Positions 8,422-17,159 are shown, numbered from the stretch's first letter. The stretch is 64,000 nucleotides of DNA from Magnetofaba australis IT-1 (GCF_002109495.1 NZ_LVJN01000012.1:26137-90136), one strand, 5' to 3'. Notes: generated by a model from the sequence alone, not told the origin. Translations and numbers: made by a program.

Positions 8422-8892
8422 TCAGTTGAAAACGCCGATCTTGGATGTTCGGGCGCTGAGCACCCCCTCATAGCGGCTGTTGATGATCAGCCGCACGGCG
8501 CTGCCATCCTCGATGACGTCCAGGTCGTAGGGAATCACCGAGGAGTCCCCCATGATGGCGTACTCCATGAAGTGGACGTTGTCGCCCCGACGCAGCGCCT
8601 TGATCTCGCTGGTGACCGCCAGGTCGTTCTCCTCATCGCTGAGGAGAAACAGCCACTTCACCACCCGGTAGTAGCTGGGCATGGTGACCCGGTCGATCTC
8701 GAAGGGGGTGTTCCGGACGATCCCATCCACCCGGTTGGGGTTGGGACCGAAGGGCCAGCCCGGCACCGCCAGCACCAGCGGTGAGGAGAAATCCAGACGC
8801 TCCTCCTGGATGGTGAACAGAATCTCCCCATCCGCCGTTGGGACGTGGATGGTCTCCCGGGTGATAGCAACCTTGATGGTGTGGTCGGCCAT
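8422..8892 (-). CDS. Phage structural protein, unknown
   Basis: This 156-residue protein starts MADHTIKVAITRETIHVPTA and contains MPSYYRVVKWLFLLSDEEND and HFMEYAIMGDSSVIPYDLDV. It looks all-beta, without enzyme motifs or membrane segments. Its start overlaps the stop of the upstream 8892-9260 gene by one base, so the two are co-translated. The position between head-tail connectors and the fibre suggests a neck, tail or fibre-attachment protein. I do not recognise the family. Confidence 0.6.
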   Translation of the reverse strand: MADHTIKVAITRETIHVPTADGEILFTIQEERLDFSSPLVLAVPGWPFGPNPNRVDGIVRNTPFEIDRVTMPSYYRVVKWLFLLSDEENDLAVTSEIKALRRGDNVHFMEYAIMGDSSVIPYDLDVIEDGSAVRLIINSRYEGVLSARTSKIGVFN

Positions 8893-9260
8893 CAGGAGAC
8901 CCTCTGGGTCACATCCGGCAGAACGCTGACCCGACCGCTCATCAAGGTAGTGACCAGGGGCGGGTTCTCCGGAATCACCTTCTGCATGTCGAAGTAGTAG
9001 GTGCCCGGGTCGATGGCGCTGGTCTCGGAAGAATCCAGAATCAGCACGCCGTTGCCCGCCGCCGATTCGGCGTTGGGCAGGAAGACGATGCGCTTCTGCA
9101 GCACCGCCGCATCATCCGCATCGCCGATCTCGCGCTTCATGGTGAACCACAGCTCATGGCCGGACAGATCGATGGGATCGCCGTTGGCGTCCCGGAAAGT
9201 CAGGTTGAAGCTCTTGGTGTCGCCCCGGTAGAACGGGGCGAGATTGGAAGCGGTGGCCAT
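8892..9260 (-). CDS. Ig-like phage protein (BppU-like fold)
   Basis: The 122-residue product has the pattern FYRGDTKSFNLTFRDANGDP, IDLSGHELWFTMKR and DPGTYYFDMQKV. This is the layout of small Ig-like domains found at the N-terminus of baseplate upper proteins such as BppU. It is co-translated with the 8422-8892 gene. It probably joins receptor-binding parts to the virion. The fold call is by pattern only. Confidence 0.55.
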   Translation of the reverse strand: MATASNLAPFYRGDTKSFNLTFRDANGDPIDLSGHELWFTMKREIGDADDAAVLQKRIVFLPNAESAAGNGVLILDSSETSAIDPGTYYFDMQKVIPENPPLVTTLMSGRVSVLPDVTQRVS

Positions 9261-9285
9261 GAACGTGTTCTCCGAATGACGTGGC

Positions 9286-9645
9286 TCAGCCTGGACTGGG
9301 GTTGCGACTCAGCACCAGCTTGATGGATCCATGGCCATCGGGTTGCACATCCAGGATCCGGTAGGTGATGCCATCCACCATCACCTCATCCCCTTCGGTG
9401 GGGGTGAAGCCCAGATCCGCCGAACGGATCTCCAGCACCGGCCTGGGCACCACCGCCTCCATGCCCGGGCCGCCCATCAAGGTGACCATCTCCCGGGCAT
9501 CGTCGAAAATACCGGTGAGCGAAATGGACTTTCCATACAGGTCGGGTCGGTTGGCCATGGAGGGGATGTAGGTCACCTGGATGCCGAAGGTCTGCTGACA
9601 GGCTGCATCCAGGCTGGCCACGGCATCGGTCCAGAAGGTGTTCAT
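9286..9645 (-). CDS. Head-tail joining protein (gpFII-like)
   Basis: This 119-residue protein starts MNTFWTDAVASLDAACQQTF and ends ITYRILDVQPDGHGSIKLVL plus SRNPSPG. The final beta-hairpin (VDGITYRILDVQPDGHG) is typical of lambda gpFII-type connectors, which complete the head and bind the tail. I chose the ATG at 9645 because it overlaps the capsid gene stop (TGATG), giving translational coupling. The order capsid then connector matches lambda E to FI/FII. Confidence 0.65.
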   Translation of the reverse strand: MNTFWTDAVASLDAACQQTFGIQVTYIPSMANRPDLYGKSISLTGIFDDAREMVTLMGGPGMEAVVPRPVLEIRSADLGFTPTEGDEVMVDGITYRILDVQPDGHGSIKLVLSRNPSPG

Positions 9646-10658
9646 CAGGAGGCAACCACCTTCACCAGCACCCCGGGCCGGTGACACATGGGCAGCGGGT
9701 TGGACTGGGTGTGCAGGTCGGTGCCCCGCTCGAACTTGCGGGGCTCCTGCTTGGCGTAGAGGGGCTGGCCCAGGGTGTTCACGCTCTCGTTGAAGTCCGC
9801 CGGCGCGAAGTAGGTGGCGAAGGTCTGGCTGGTGCCGAGGGGGAAGGCGTGACCTTCGTTTTCGCCGATGAAACGGCGCACGGTCCCCTCGGGATCGGTG
9901 GCCTGGCCCCGGTACTCCTCGAAGGTCACACCGGCGAAGGTGAAGCCGGAGCGCATGTCGGCGCGCAAAGCCTCGCCCTCCATCCAGCGTTCGTAGGCCT
10001 TCTCCACCTTGGCGTGGCTGGTGAGCTTGTCGAAGAACTCGGGCGAAACCAGGCAGTGGACGCCGGTCATGAACTCGCCTCGCAGGTTGTCTTCGATGTG
10101 GCGCTTCAGCTCCAGGCACTTGGCCTTGACGTCGGTGGTGGCGGAGCCGAGCTGGAAGTTGATGGATTTGGCGGTGATGCCGAACTCGCCGAACAGGTCG
10201 TAGATGGTGGAGCCGTCGGCATCCAGGATCTCGCCCTTGAGCGCCCCCATGCGCAGGTGTTCCAGGGTGATGGCGTGCTTGTCGCGCATGGACTGAAGAT
10301 GCAGGGCCAGCACGTCGGAGAGCGCCGCCAGTTCCCCCTCGGAGCCGAAGGCGCGGATGCCCTGGACCTCTTCGGGGAGCACCACGTCATCGTGGGGGAT
10401 GTGCGGCACCACGAAGGAGCGCACCCGGCGCTTGCCCCGCTTGCCGGTTGTCCCGGGGGAACCCACGGCGGCGGTGGGTAGGAGCGACAGCACCCCGTTG
10501 CGCTCCTCGATGGCGATGTTGCGCAGGCGCACGGGCCGGGCCGGCATGAGGCCCAGGGATTCCACCCGGCCATAGCGGTTGGGCAGGACGTTGATGGCGG
10601 CGGTGAGCGCCACCGCGCCGAAGGCGTCGTTGGAAAAGGGATTGGCGGAAAGAGACAT
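9645..10658 (-). CDS. Major capsid protein, gpE family
   Basis: This 337-residue protein has the lambda gpE-family layout: an N-terminal region with LTAAINVLPNRYGRVESLGL, a central RSFVVPHIPHDDVVLPEEVQ, then LHLQSMRDKHAITLEHLRMG ALKG, and a late EYRGQ. Lambda gpE is 341 residues, so length agrees. It forms the icosahedral shell after proteolytic maturation by the upstream S49 protease. It lies 5 bases after the decoration protein gene. Confidence 0.92.
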   Translation of the reverse strand: MSLSANPFSNDAFGAVALTAAINVLPNRYGRVESLGLMPARPVRLRNIAIEERNGVLSLLPTAAVGSPGTTGKRGKRRVRSFVVPHIPHDDVVLPEEVQGIRAFGSEGELAALSDVLALHLQSMRDKHAITLEHLRMGALKGEILDADGSTIYDLFGEFGITAKSINFQLGSATTDVKAKCLELKRHIEDNLRGEFMTGVHCLVSPEFFDKLTSHAKVEKAYERWMEGEALRADMRSGFTFAGVTFEEYRGQATDPEGTVRRFIGENEGHAFPLGTSQTFATYFAPADFNESVNTLGQPLYAKQEPRKFERGTDLHTQSNPLPMCHRPGVLVKVVAS

Positions 10659-10663
10659 GGCGA

Positions 10664-11329
10664 TCAGACTCCCGTGCGGATGAGGATGCCACGGGCTTGC
10701 AGGGCCGCGATGGCGTCGTCCTTCTGTTGAACGGTGATGCCCTCCGGCCAGACCACGGCGTGATCGGCCAGGATGGCGTGGCGCAGGATGGCGGTTTCAG
10801 GGATGTCGTTGCCGGGGGGCTCGGCCACGTCCCGGGCCATGACGCCGATGGGCTCATTGGTCCCATCCACGGCGGACGGATCGAAGGCGGTTACCTTGCC
10901 ATCACCCGAGATGGTGACGGTGAAGATGTCGCCCACTACGAAATCCACCGCGCCATCGCTGAGGGTGAGCTTCAGGTGGTCGCCGTCATGGGGCTGGCCC
11001 ACGGTGATGTCGGGCAGGCGGTGACCCTGGGGCGTGACCGCCTGGAAGATGCCGCCATTGGCCGCCGCCTCGATGCAGGTGAGCCGGTAGACGCCGGGGA
11101 CCGCCTGGGACCCCAGGGCCAGGTTGTCGAGGGTTCCGTCGCCGGTGTTGCCGGGATCGGCGGCGGCTACGGCATCGGACTTGGTGCGGCGACCGATGAC
11201 GGTCCCCACGCCCATGACCCGGTCCGCGCCATCGCCGGCCAGGACCGTCACGGTCTCGCGGGAGTAGAGGTTCAGTCCCTCATACTTGAGGACGTCGCCG
11301 AGGTTCATTCCTTCGTTCAGGACGGGCAT
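10664..11329 (-). CDS. Head decoration protein (gpD-like)
   Basis: The 221-residue product begins MPVLNEGMNLGDVLKYEGLN, matching the start of lambda gpD-type head decoration proteins that stabilise the expanded capsid. It continues with LYSRETVTVLAGDGADRVMG. It is about twice the length of lambda gpD (110 residues), with an extra domain in the middle (GVYRLTCIEAAANGGIFQAV onward) as in many prophages of alphaproteobacteria. It lies between the protease and the capsid genes. Confidence 0.85.
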   Translation of the reverse strand: MPVLNEGMNLGDVLKYEGLNLYSRETVTVLAGDGADRVMGVGTVIGRRTKSDAVAAADPGNTGDGTLDNLALGSQAVPGVYRLTCIEAAANGGIFQAVTPQGHRLPDITVGQPHDGDHLKLTLSDGAVDFVVGDIFTVTISGDGKVTAFDPSAVDGTNEPIGVMARDVAEPPGNDIPETAILRHAILADHAVVWPEGITVQQKDDAIAALQARGILIRTGV

Positions 11330-11331
11330 GG

Positions 11332-11706
11332 TCAGTTACCTCCGTGGGCATGCTGTTGGGCAATCTTGCGGCAGGAGGCCACCACCGGGTTGCTCTCCAG
11401 GCTCTGGGCGGGATGGATGCGGGTACCGTCTCCCGGCATCACCTGGGAGTGGATCTCCGGGCCGTCCGATTGGGCGCGCTTGGCCAAAAGCTCCCGGCGC
11501 ACCGCCTCGCTGGTCATCCCCTGGGCGATGAAGCCGCCAGCCAGATCCGGCATGCCCGCCAGGGCGCACAGATCGACGATGGCCTGGGCCTCGCCGCGCA
11601 GATGGGACTCCTGTTCCGCCCGGAGCTTGTCCAGGTCCACGGGCTGAGTCGCTTCAGGTTTGGGTTGAGCGGTGGCGGTTTGCTCCGCCGGCGTGTCCAT
11701 GGGCAT
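11332..11706 (-). CDS. Probable nested scaffold protein (Nu3-like internal start)
   Basis: In-frame with the protease, an ATG at 11706 (MPMDTPAEQTATAQPKPEAT) is preceded on the minus strand by AAGGAGG (plus 11712-11718) at ideal spacing. It would give a 124-residue Ala/Gln-rich product equal to the protease C-terminus. In lambda the Nu3 scaffold is made exactly this way from gene C. The start is supported by the ribosome site; the function is by analogy. Confidence 0.5.
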   Translation of the reverse strand: MPMDTPAEQTATAQPKPEATQPVDLDKLRAEQESHLRGEAQAIVDLCALAGMPDLAGGFIAQGMTSEAVRRELLAKRAQSDGPEIHSQVMPGDGTRIHPAQSLESNPVVASCRKIAQQHAHGGN

Positions 11707-12606
11707 GGCAGCCTCCTTGTGCATGGGTTCCGGCGGCTGGGCCGCCCGGTGAAAATGGGTCTTTTTGGGTGTATCAATGGTTGCGGACAGGCCAGCGAGG
11801 GCGTCGCGGATGGTGCCGACCTGGTCGGCGAGTCCTGCGTTGATGGCGTTTCCACCGAAGAAGAGCCCCGCCTCGGTGGCGTGCACCGCCGACTCGGAAA
11901 GCTGTCGGCCCGAGGCCACGGCGGCTACGAACATGCCGTAGAGCCGGTCCACCTCCCGTTGCAGGCCGATCCGGGCCTCGTCGGAGAGGGGCGCGTGGCT
12001 GGAGAAGTCGTTCTTCCGGGCTCCGGCGAAGACGGTGGTGTAGGTCCGGCCCTCCTGGGCATCCTTGGCCGACTCGTCCACATGGACGGCGATGACCCCC
12101 ACCGAGCCGACGCCGGCGGTCTGGGGAACGATGATGCGGTGGGCCGTGGAGGCGATCAGATAGGCCGCCGAAAAGGCGTCGTCCGCCAGCGCCCAGACGG
12201 GCTTGTCCTGCCCGGCCTCGAGGATCAGGGCGGCCAGGTCGAAGACCCCGCCCACCTCGCCACCGGGGGAGTCGATGTCCAGCAGGATGGCCCGCACGCC
12301 CGGATCGGTGGCGGCATCCAGGATGCGCTCCTCGATGGCTGTGTAGGAGGTCAGGCCCGATGCTGCCTCGATGGCCCCGGCCCGCTTCACCAGGGTGCCG
12401 TGGATGGGCACGATGGCGATGCCGTTTGGGGTGACCATCAGGTTGGACGAGGTGTCGGTCTCCTCGAAGCCGGGCGGCATGGCTGAAGGCTCCAGGCCGA
12501 TGCGCGGACCGATCACCGACAGGATGGTCTCCAATCGGGCGCGGTCCACCATCAGCGGGGTCCCGAGAATCCGGGCCGCCAGATGGGGCAACAGGGTCTG
12601 TGGCAT
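11332..12606 (-). CDS. S49-family prohead protease (gpC-like)
   Basis: This 424-residue protein is an SppA/S49-type serine peptidase that processes the prohead. Visible landmarks are LLDIDSPGGEVGGVFDLAAL, the nucleophile region ADDAFSAAYLIAS (Ser in SAAY), GVGSVGVIAVHVD, and a downstream Lys in FAGARKNDFSSHAPL as the likely general base. The last ~125 residues have a different, Ala/Gln/Glu-rich composition and probably act as scaffold, as in lambda gpC/Nu3. A strong internal ribosome site supports separate translation of that part. Confidence 0.9.
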   Translation of the reverse strand: MPQTLLPHLAARILGTPLMVDRARLETILSVIGPRIGLEPSAMPPGFEETDTSSNLMVTPNGIAIVPIHGTLVKRAGAIEAASGLTSYTAIEERILDAATDPGVRAILLDIDSPGGEVGGVFDLAALILEAGQDKPVWALADDAFSAAYLIASTAHRIIVPQTAGVGSVGVIAVHVDESAKDAQEGRTYTTVFAGARKNDFSSHAPLSDEARIGLQREVDRLYGMFVAAVASGRQLSESAVHATEAGLFFGGNAINAGLADQVGTIRDALAGLSATIDTPKKTHFHRAAQPPEPMHKEAAMPMDTPAEQTATAQPKPEATQPVDLDKLRAEQESHLRGEAQAIVDLCALAGMPDLAGGFIAQGMTSEAVRRELLAKRAQSDGPEIHSQVMPGDGTRIHPAQSLESNPVVASCRKIAQQHAHGGN

Positions 12607-12609
12607 GAG

Positions 12610-14103
12610 CTATTCCTTGAGATCCACGAGTTCAGGATCGGATTGGGTGGAATCCCGCGATACCCCCGAGCGGGAGGTGCGGCGGGCGTCCGAGTCGAAG
12701 ACCAGCCCCAGGTCGTCGGCGCGCCGGTTGTCGGCGGCGATCTCCCGGTCGATCTCCTCGATGTCGTAGCCGTAGGTGGAGACCGCCTCGGCCCGGCTGA
12801 CCAGCCCGGCGCGGATGGCCCAGATGATGGCGTTGAACTCCTTCTGCGGGTCCACCCACTGCCAGCCCTGGGGGATCCACTTCACCGCCAGGTATTCCCG
12901 GCGGCGCTTCGGATAATCGGGAAGCGGCAAGGCTCCGGAGAGCACGGCCTGATCCATCCACCGCTCCCAGACCGGGCGGCAGAACTGGTGGATCAGCACC
13001 ATGCGCTGGATCTGTTCCATCCGGCGGCGGAACTCCACCATCCCGGCGCGGATGGATGAATAGTTGACCCCGGTGAGATCACCGGTGAGCTGCTCATAGG
13101 TGAGGCCCAGCCCCACGGCCACGGCGCGCAGTTGGGTGCGCATGAACTCCCCATACTGGCCGCCCACGTCCGCCGGATCGGAGAACTTCACGTCCTCGCC
13201 GGGCAGCAGCACCTGCATGGTGCCCGGGGCCCAGGTGACCGGGACCGCGCCTTCGTCGTCCGGCTTATCGCCGTCCTCACCGCCGACGCCCAGTTCGGGA
13301 TCGGGCTTGGTGATGAAGCCGGCGATGAGCGCCGCCGTTTTCTTGCGGACCAACTCCGCGTCGTCGTACTGGTCCAGCTCATGGAGCCGCACCAGGGCCT
13401 GGGCCATCCACGGTTCGCCCCGAAGCTGGCCCGGGCGCAACGGCTTGAAGATGTGGCAGACGTCGCCCGCCAGCACCCGGGATGCCTCCCCGGCGCGGAA
13501 CAGCATGGGGCTTTCGCCCGGATGCTCCCGCAGCAGGTGGTAGGCGACCCGGCGACCGATGCGGTCGAACTCGATGCCAGCCCGGATCCGGTGGCCGTTG
13601 GGCATGTCCCGGCTGTCGCCGGCTGGCAGGTGTTCCGGCTCCAGAACCTGCAATTGCAGCGGCACGGCCAAGCCGTCCCGGGCTTCCCGGTTGCGCAGGC
13701 GCACCAGCACCTCGCCCCCTTCGATCATGGCCCTGGCCACCAGGGCCTGGAGGCCGTAGAACCCCAGCATGCCGTGGGCGTCCGCCTCCCGGGTCCAGGC
13801 CAGCCACAGGGACTGGATCTTCTCCTTGGTGGCTGGATCCACATGGGTGGATTGGGGCTTGATGCCGGTGCCGACGAGATTGCCCACCAGGGAGTCCACG
13901 GCGTTGCTGGCCCAGGCGTTGCGCCGGACCAGATCCCGGGAGCGGGCGCGCATGAGGGAGGCGTCCCGGAACAGGAGCGCGTTGACCCCGGCGTCACCCG
14001 GTTGCCAGTTGCCCAGCCGTCGCCCGGAGGCTGCCCCCTCGTAACCGCTCCCATTGGCTCGGCGCTTGGGCAGGCCGCCGAACAGTCGCTGGAGGAGTTT
14101 CAC
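12610..14103 (-). CDS. Phage portal protein, lambda family
   Basis: This 497-residue protein forms the dodecameric ring through which DNA enters and leaves the head. The lambda gpB-type signature is seen in RARSRDLVRRNAWASNAVDS, NLVGTGIKPQS, VLEPEHLPAG and GLTYEQLTGDLTGVNYSSIR. The C-terminal portion (AVKWIPQGWQWVDPQKEFNA) is also typical. Its start overlaps the gpW stop by 4 bases and it ends 4 bases before the protease gene, so the head operon is tightly packed. Confidence 0.95.
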   Translation of the reverse strand: MKLLQRLFGGLPKRRANGSGYEGAASGRRLGNWQPGDAGVNALLFRDASLMRARSRDLVRRNAWASNAVDSLVGNLVGTGIKPQSTHVDPATKEKIQSLWLAWTREADAHGMLGFYGLQALVARAMIEGGEVLVRLRNREARDGLAVPLQLQVLEPEHLPAGDSRDMPNGHRIRAGIEFDRIGRRVAYHLLREHPGESPMLFRAGEASRVLAGDVCHIFKPLRPGQLRGEPWMAQALVRLHELDQYDDAELVRKKTAALIAGFITKPDPELGVGGEDGDKPDDEGAVPVTWAPGTMQVLLPGEDVKFSDPADVGGQYGEFMRTQLRAVAVGLGLTYEQLTGDLTGVNYSSIRAGMVEFRRRMEQIQRMVLIHQFCRPVWERWMDQAVLSGALPLPDYPKRRREYLAVKWIPQGWQWVDPQKEFNAIIWAIRAGLVSRAEAVSTYGYDIEEIDREIAADNRRADDLGLVFDSDARRTSRSGVSRDSTQSDPELVDLKE

Positions 14104-14312
14104 AGGTCCTTCCGGCTCCGCACCCGCAGGTGCCGGGCGATGCGGCGATCACCGTTGCGGGCGATCTCCCGGTCCAGCAGGTCCAGGGCGTTCTTCACCT
14201 GGGTCAGGTCGTATTCCACCGTCTTGTCCCCATGGGTCACCCGTTTCTGCAGGGATTCCAACCGTTCCAGGAGCCGGTCCCGGCGGATCTGCAGTTCGGA
14301 AGTCGTGGCCAT
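14100..14312 (-). CDS. Head-tail connector gpW-like
   Basis: This 70-residue protein starts MATTSELQIRRDRLLERLES and is nearly all helical and charged. It includes LTQVKNALDLLDREIARNGD followed by the Arg-rich tail. Size, composition and location between the large terminase and the portal match lambda gpW, which is needed for head completion. Start at 14312 is the first ATG with reasonable context. Its stop overlaps the portal ATG (ATGA). Confidence 0.8.
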   Translation of the reverse strand: MATTSELQIRRDRLLERLESLQKRVTHGDKTVEYDLTQVKNALDLLDREIARNGDRRIARHLRVRSRKDL

Positions 14313-14317
14313 GGTCG

Positions 14318-16180
14318 TCACATCCAGTTTGATCGAATCACCCGCCGCTGGGGCTTGGGTTTGATGGTGGTGGCGCTCGCCGAAGCGGGCCCGGCGTTCT
14401 TCAAAGGGGCTTCGGCAAGGCGCGCCACATCCCGGTTGAGCCGCAATCCCATGGAGACCAACCCCTGCAGGGCGGCCATGGCGTAAACGCGACAGTCCAA
14501 CGCCTCGTTGCGGTCCGCATCCTTCTTCTTCCACTCCCGGATGGGCCGGCCCTTGTGATAACGGGTCACCACCGACTCGGCGGTGAGTTGGCTGAACCAC
14601 TCCGCGTCCCGATCCATGGGGAAATGCAAGAATCCAGGCCCGGGCTCGGTCAGCCGCAGCCGGGAGATGATCGCCTCCTTGCAGGCGTCCACCCCGACGA
14701 TGAAGAGCGGCACCTTGCCCTTGTTGCTGCGGCTGGGCCGCCGGGGCCAGATGGGCACCCCCATGCCGCCCCGGCCCTTGATGGCCCAGACTCTCCGACC
14801 CTGGCGGGCGCGGCAGAAAGCGTAGGCCTTGAGGGTATGGTGGCCGCCGGTGTCCAGCGCCACGGCGCGAATGGCCATGTCGGGCACCTGCCGGCTGTGC
14901 GGCCAGCGGTGCAGGAGCAGGTTGTCCAGATCCTGCCAGACCGCCGGGGATGCGGGATCGCCCCACAACACCTTGTAATCGATAGACCAGGACTCCTCGT
15001 CCCGGCCCCAGCCGACGATCTCCACCTCCAGCCGGTCGTCCTGAACGTCCACGCCGGCGGTGAGCACCGCCACCTCCAATGGCAGCAAAGCCCCCCAATC
15101 CTCCCGGCGGGCCAACAGCCCCTCGCCGTCGATGCGGTCGGCGTCCTCTTCCCAGGTCTCCCCGAGCTTGGTATTGACCCAAACCTTGAGCCGGGGCGGA
15201 TCCTTGTGGACCTGCCCGTGCTCCACCGCGATGTCGCCCCAGCCGGTCCAGCCGTGGGGTGAATAGAGGCTGGAGAGATGAAACCCGGCGGTTCGGCCAT
15301 CGCCTTCGGCGGAGGCGCGCCACTGGCCGTTCTCCAGCATCGCCCCTTTCTGGTAGTCAGCAATCTCTGCCCCACAGTGGGGGCATAGGTAGAACGCCTT
15401 CTCCCGCTCCCCCTGGGGCCAACGCACCTGGGCCCACTCCAGAATCTGGAATTCCCCGCATTCCGGGCACGGCACCCAGAAGCGGCGCTGGTCGCTCTCG
15501 GCGTAGGCCGCCTCGATGCGCGAGAAGCCCTTGATGGTGGGCGTGCTGGTGAGCAGCACCTTGCGATTGGAAAAGTTGGCGGTGCGTTGGATCGCCAGCG
15601 CCACCGGATCCCCTTCGCCGTCGGCGTCTCCAGGAAAGCGGTCCACCTCGTCCATGAAGAGGTAGCGGATCGGCGCGGAGGAGAGCCCCACCGCGCTGTT
15701 GGCCCCGGTCATGAGCAGGATGCCGCCGGGGAATTCTTTTGAAAGGACCGTGTTGCCGCTGTCCCGCGACCGGGCCGGTTTCACCCTCTCCCGGATCGCC
15801 GGGCTCGACTCGATGAGCGGTCCCACACGCTGTTTGGAGTAGCGTTTCGCCATCTCCACCGTGGGCTGGACCATGAGCATGGGCCCCGGCGCGTGGTGAA
15901 TCACGTAGCCCACCCAGTTCAGCCCCGCCTCGGTCTTGCCCAACTGCGAACCGAACATCACCACCACCCGCTCCGCCGGGGAGCCGGGCGACAGGCAATC
16001 CATGATCTCGCGCAGGTACGGGGTCCGTGCGGTGCGCCAGGGACCTGGTTCGCTGGAGGCCACTGAAGAGAGCCGCCGGTTGGCGTCCGCCCACTGGGAG
16101 ACCGTCAGGCGCGGGTCGGGCCGAAGCCCCTGGAAGAACGCTTCCCGGTAGACCTCGGCAGCAGACAGCGGCACGCGCAA
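14318..16180 (-). CDS. Terminase large subunit, GpA family
   Basis: This 620-residue packaging motor cuts and translocates phage DNA. An ATPase region has a GSQLGKTEA Walker A-like motif (77-85) and YLFMDEVD Walker B (173-180). A CPEC...CPHC zinc knuckle lies at 238-269. The nuclease domain starts with LTAGVDVQDDR (373-383) containing the metal-binding Asp. The N-terminal RLTVSQWADANRRLSSVAS is typical of GpA-type terminases, which make cohesive ends. It has no ATG overlap with the divergent 16283 gene; the 102-bp gap holds a promoter-like element. Confidence 0.96.
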   Translation of the reverse strand: MRVPLSAAEVYREAFFQGLRPDPRLTVSQWADANRRLSSVASSEPGPWRTARTPYLREIMDCLSPGSPAERVVVMFGSQLGKTEAGLNWVGYVIHHAPGPMLMVQPTVEMAKRYSKQRVGPLIESSPAIRERVKPARSRDSGNTVLSKEFPGGILLMTGANSAVGLSSAPIRYLFMDEVDRFPGDADGEGDPVALAIQRTANFSNRKVLLTSTPTIKGFSRIEAAYAESDQRRFWVPCPECGEFQILEWAQVRWPQGEREKAFYLCPHCGAEIADYQKGAMLENGQWRASAEGDGRTAGFHLSSLYSPHGWTGWGDIAVEHGQVHKDPPRLKVWVNTKLGETWEEDADRIDGEGLLARREDWGALLPLEVAVLTAGVDVQDDRLEVEIVGWGRDEESWSIDYKVLWGDPASPAVWQDLDNLLLHRWPHSRQVPDMAIRAVALDTGGHHTLKAYAFCRARQGRRVWAIKGRGGMGVPIWPRRPSRSNKGKVPLFIVGVDACKEAIISRLRLTEPGPGFLHFPMDRDAEWFSQLTAESVVTRYHKGRPIREWKKKDADRNEALDCRVYAMAALQGLVSMGLRLNRDVARLAEAPLKNAGPASASATTIKPKPQRRVIRSNWM

Positions 16181-16215
16181 ACACCCTGAAAAATAATGAA
16201 AAGATGATCGTATTC

Positions 16216-16250
16216 AGCTGGATAAGCGGGCGTAGACGATGGCTCTATGG
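16216..16250 (+). promoter_or_regulatory. Duplicated phage promoter-like element, copy A
   Basis: AGCTGGATA, about 12 variable bases and CGATGGCTCTATGG are spaced exactly as in copy B at 16870-16904. The element lies 33 bases before the ATG at 16283, in the divergent gap with the large terminase gene. No classical -35/-10 pair is seen. Confidence 0.5.
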
Positions 16251-16282
16251 TCATCAACAACAACCAACCAGGAGGCCAGCAC

Positions 16283-16492
16283 ATGACCAACGCCCTGATT
16301 CAACTCTTCCAAGCCATCCAGAGCGGTCAGGCCGACGCTATCGACGACGCCATCGAAACCCTGATGGAGATGGGCGGCGGCATCGAAACCGTCGCCAGCT
16401 TCGCCGAGGGCGGCTACCTGACCCGCGACGATGGGCTGGCGATCCAGACCCGGGACGGCGCGGAATTCCAGATCACCATCCAGACCCGCTGA
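16283..16492 (+). CDS. Small phage protein, unknown
   Basis: This is a 69-residue acidic protein starting MTNALIQLFQAIQSGQADAI and ending LAIQTRDGAEFQITIQTR. The start was chosen for GGAGG at 16271-16275, 7 bases upstream. An upstream in-frame ATG at 16247 lies inside the leader and lacks a ribosome site. It is the first gene of a plus-strand cluster lying against the late operon. No domain is recognised. Confidence 0.65.
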   Translation: MTNALIQLFQAIQSGQADAIDDAIETLMEMGGGIETVASFAEGGYLTRDDGLAIQTRDGAEFQITIQTR

Positions 16493-16512
16493 TACGGGCC
16501 GAGGAGGACGCC

Positions 16513-16857
16513 ATGAACGACGCCTGCCAAATCCTGCCCACCGACAACGAAGGCTGGGGATTCTGGGGAACCAGCCGGATGAACGGCTACGACCAGGAGA
16601 TGACCTGGCGGGCCGCCAGCCTCTTCTTTGCCGACGCCTACCGGCTCGATCCGGAGGAAACCAGGGACCTGCTGGACAGCGTCTTCGGACGCCATCTGGC
16701 CGACGACATGAGCTTCATCGAGGGCGGCCCGGCGAGCCCCGAGGCCATCGCCTTCCACCTGGAAAAGCGGATGGCGGACCGGGGTTTCAAACGCTGGTTC
16801 GACAACGCCGTCCGCGCCATCCGGAAGCCCGGACAGGGATCAAAAAAAGTGATGTAA
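16513..16857 (+). CDS. Small phage protein, unknown
   Basis: This 114-residue acidic protein contains YDQEMTWRAASLFFADAYRL and FGRHLADDMSFIEGGPASPE, and a basic tail. Start at 16513 follows GAGGAGG. It has no recognised domain. It lies 20 bases after the 16283-16492 gene and appears to share its promoter. Codon use is like that of the neighbouring phage genes. Confidence 0.65.
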   Translation: MNDACQILPTDNEGWGFWGTSRMNGYDQEMTWRAASLFFADAYRLDPEETRDLLDSVFGRHLADDMSFIEGGPASPEAIAFHLEKRMADRGFKRWFDNAVRAIRKPGQGSKKVM

Positions 16858-16869
16858 AAGCAGTTATAT

Positions 16870-16904
16870 AGCTGGATAGGTTGCGCGCAGCGATGGCTAT
16901 ATGG
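16870..16904 (+). promoter_or_regulatory. Duplicated phage promoter-like element, copy B
   Basis: AGCTGGATA, variable bases and CGATGGCTATATGG repeat copy A with identical spacing, 34 bases before the ATG at 16938. The two flanks match while the middle 10-12 bases differ, as expected for a two-part protein-binding or sigma-factor site. Confidence 0.5.
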
Positions 16905-16937
16905 ACCCACGTTCAGCGCACAACCAAGGAGACCAAG

Positions 16938-17159
16938 ATGGCCAAATTCTTCATCACCATGACCCGCCAGATCACCATCCAGGCCCAGGTGGACATCGAA
17001 GCCGAAACCGAGGAGGAAGCCCGGGCCAAGGCCCTGGAACTGGCCTCCTGGGACAACGCCCGCGACGACCGCGCCAACGGCATCGAATGGGAAAGCGACC
17101 GCAACCGATGGCTGGACGCTACCGACCCGGAGGTCAACCGGGTGGTGGAACTGGACTGA
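16938..17159 (+). CDS. Small phage protein, unknown
   Basis: This 73-residue protein starts MAKFFITMTRQITIQAQVDI and continues EAETEEEARAKALELASWDN. The beta-strand then helix pattern resembles small DpnD/PcfM-like proteins (ITIQAQVDIEAETEEEARAKAL). That resemblance is weak and gives no function. Start at 16938 follows AAGGAG. It is the first gene after promoter-like copy B. Confidence 0.6.
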   Translation: MAKFFITMTRQITIQAQVDIEAETEEEARAKALELASWDNARDDRANGIEWESDRNRWLDATDPEVNRVVELD

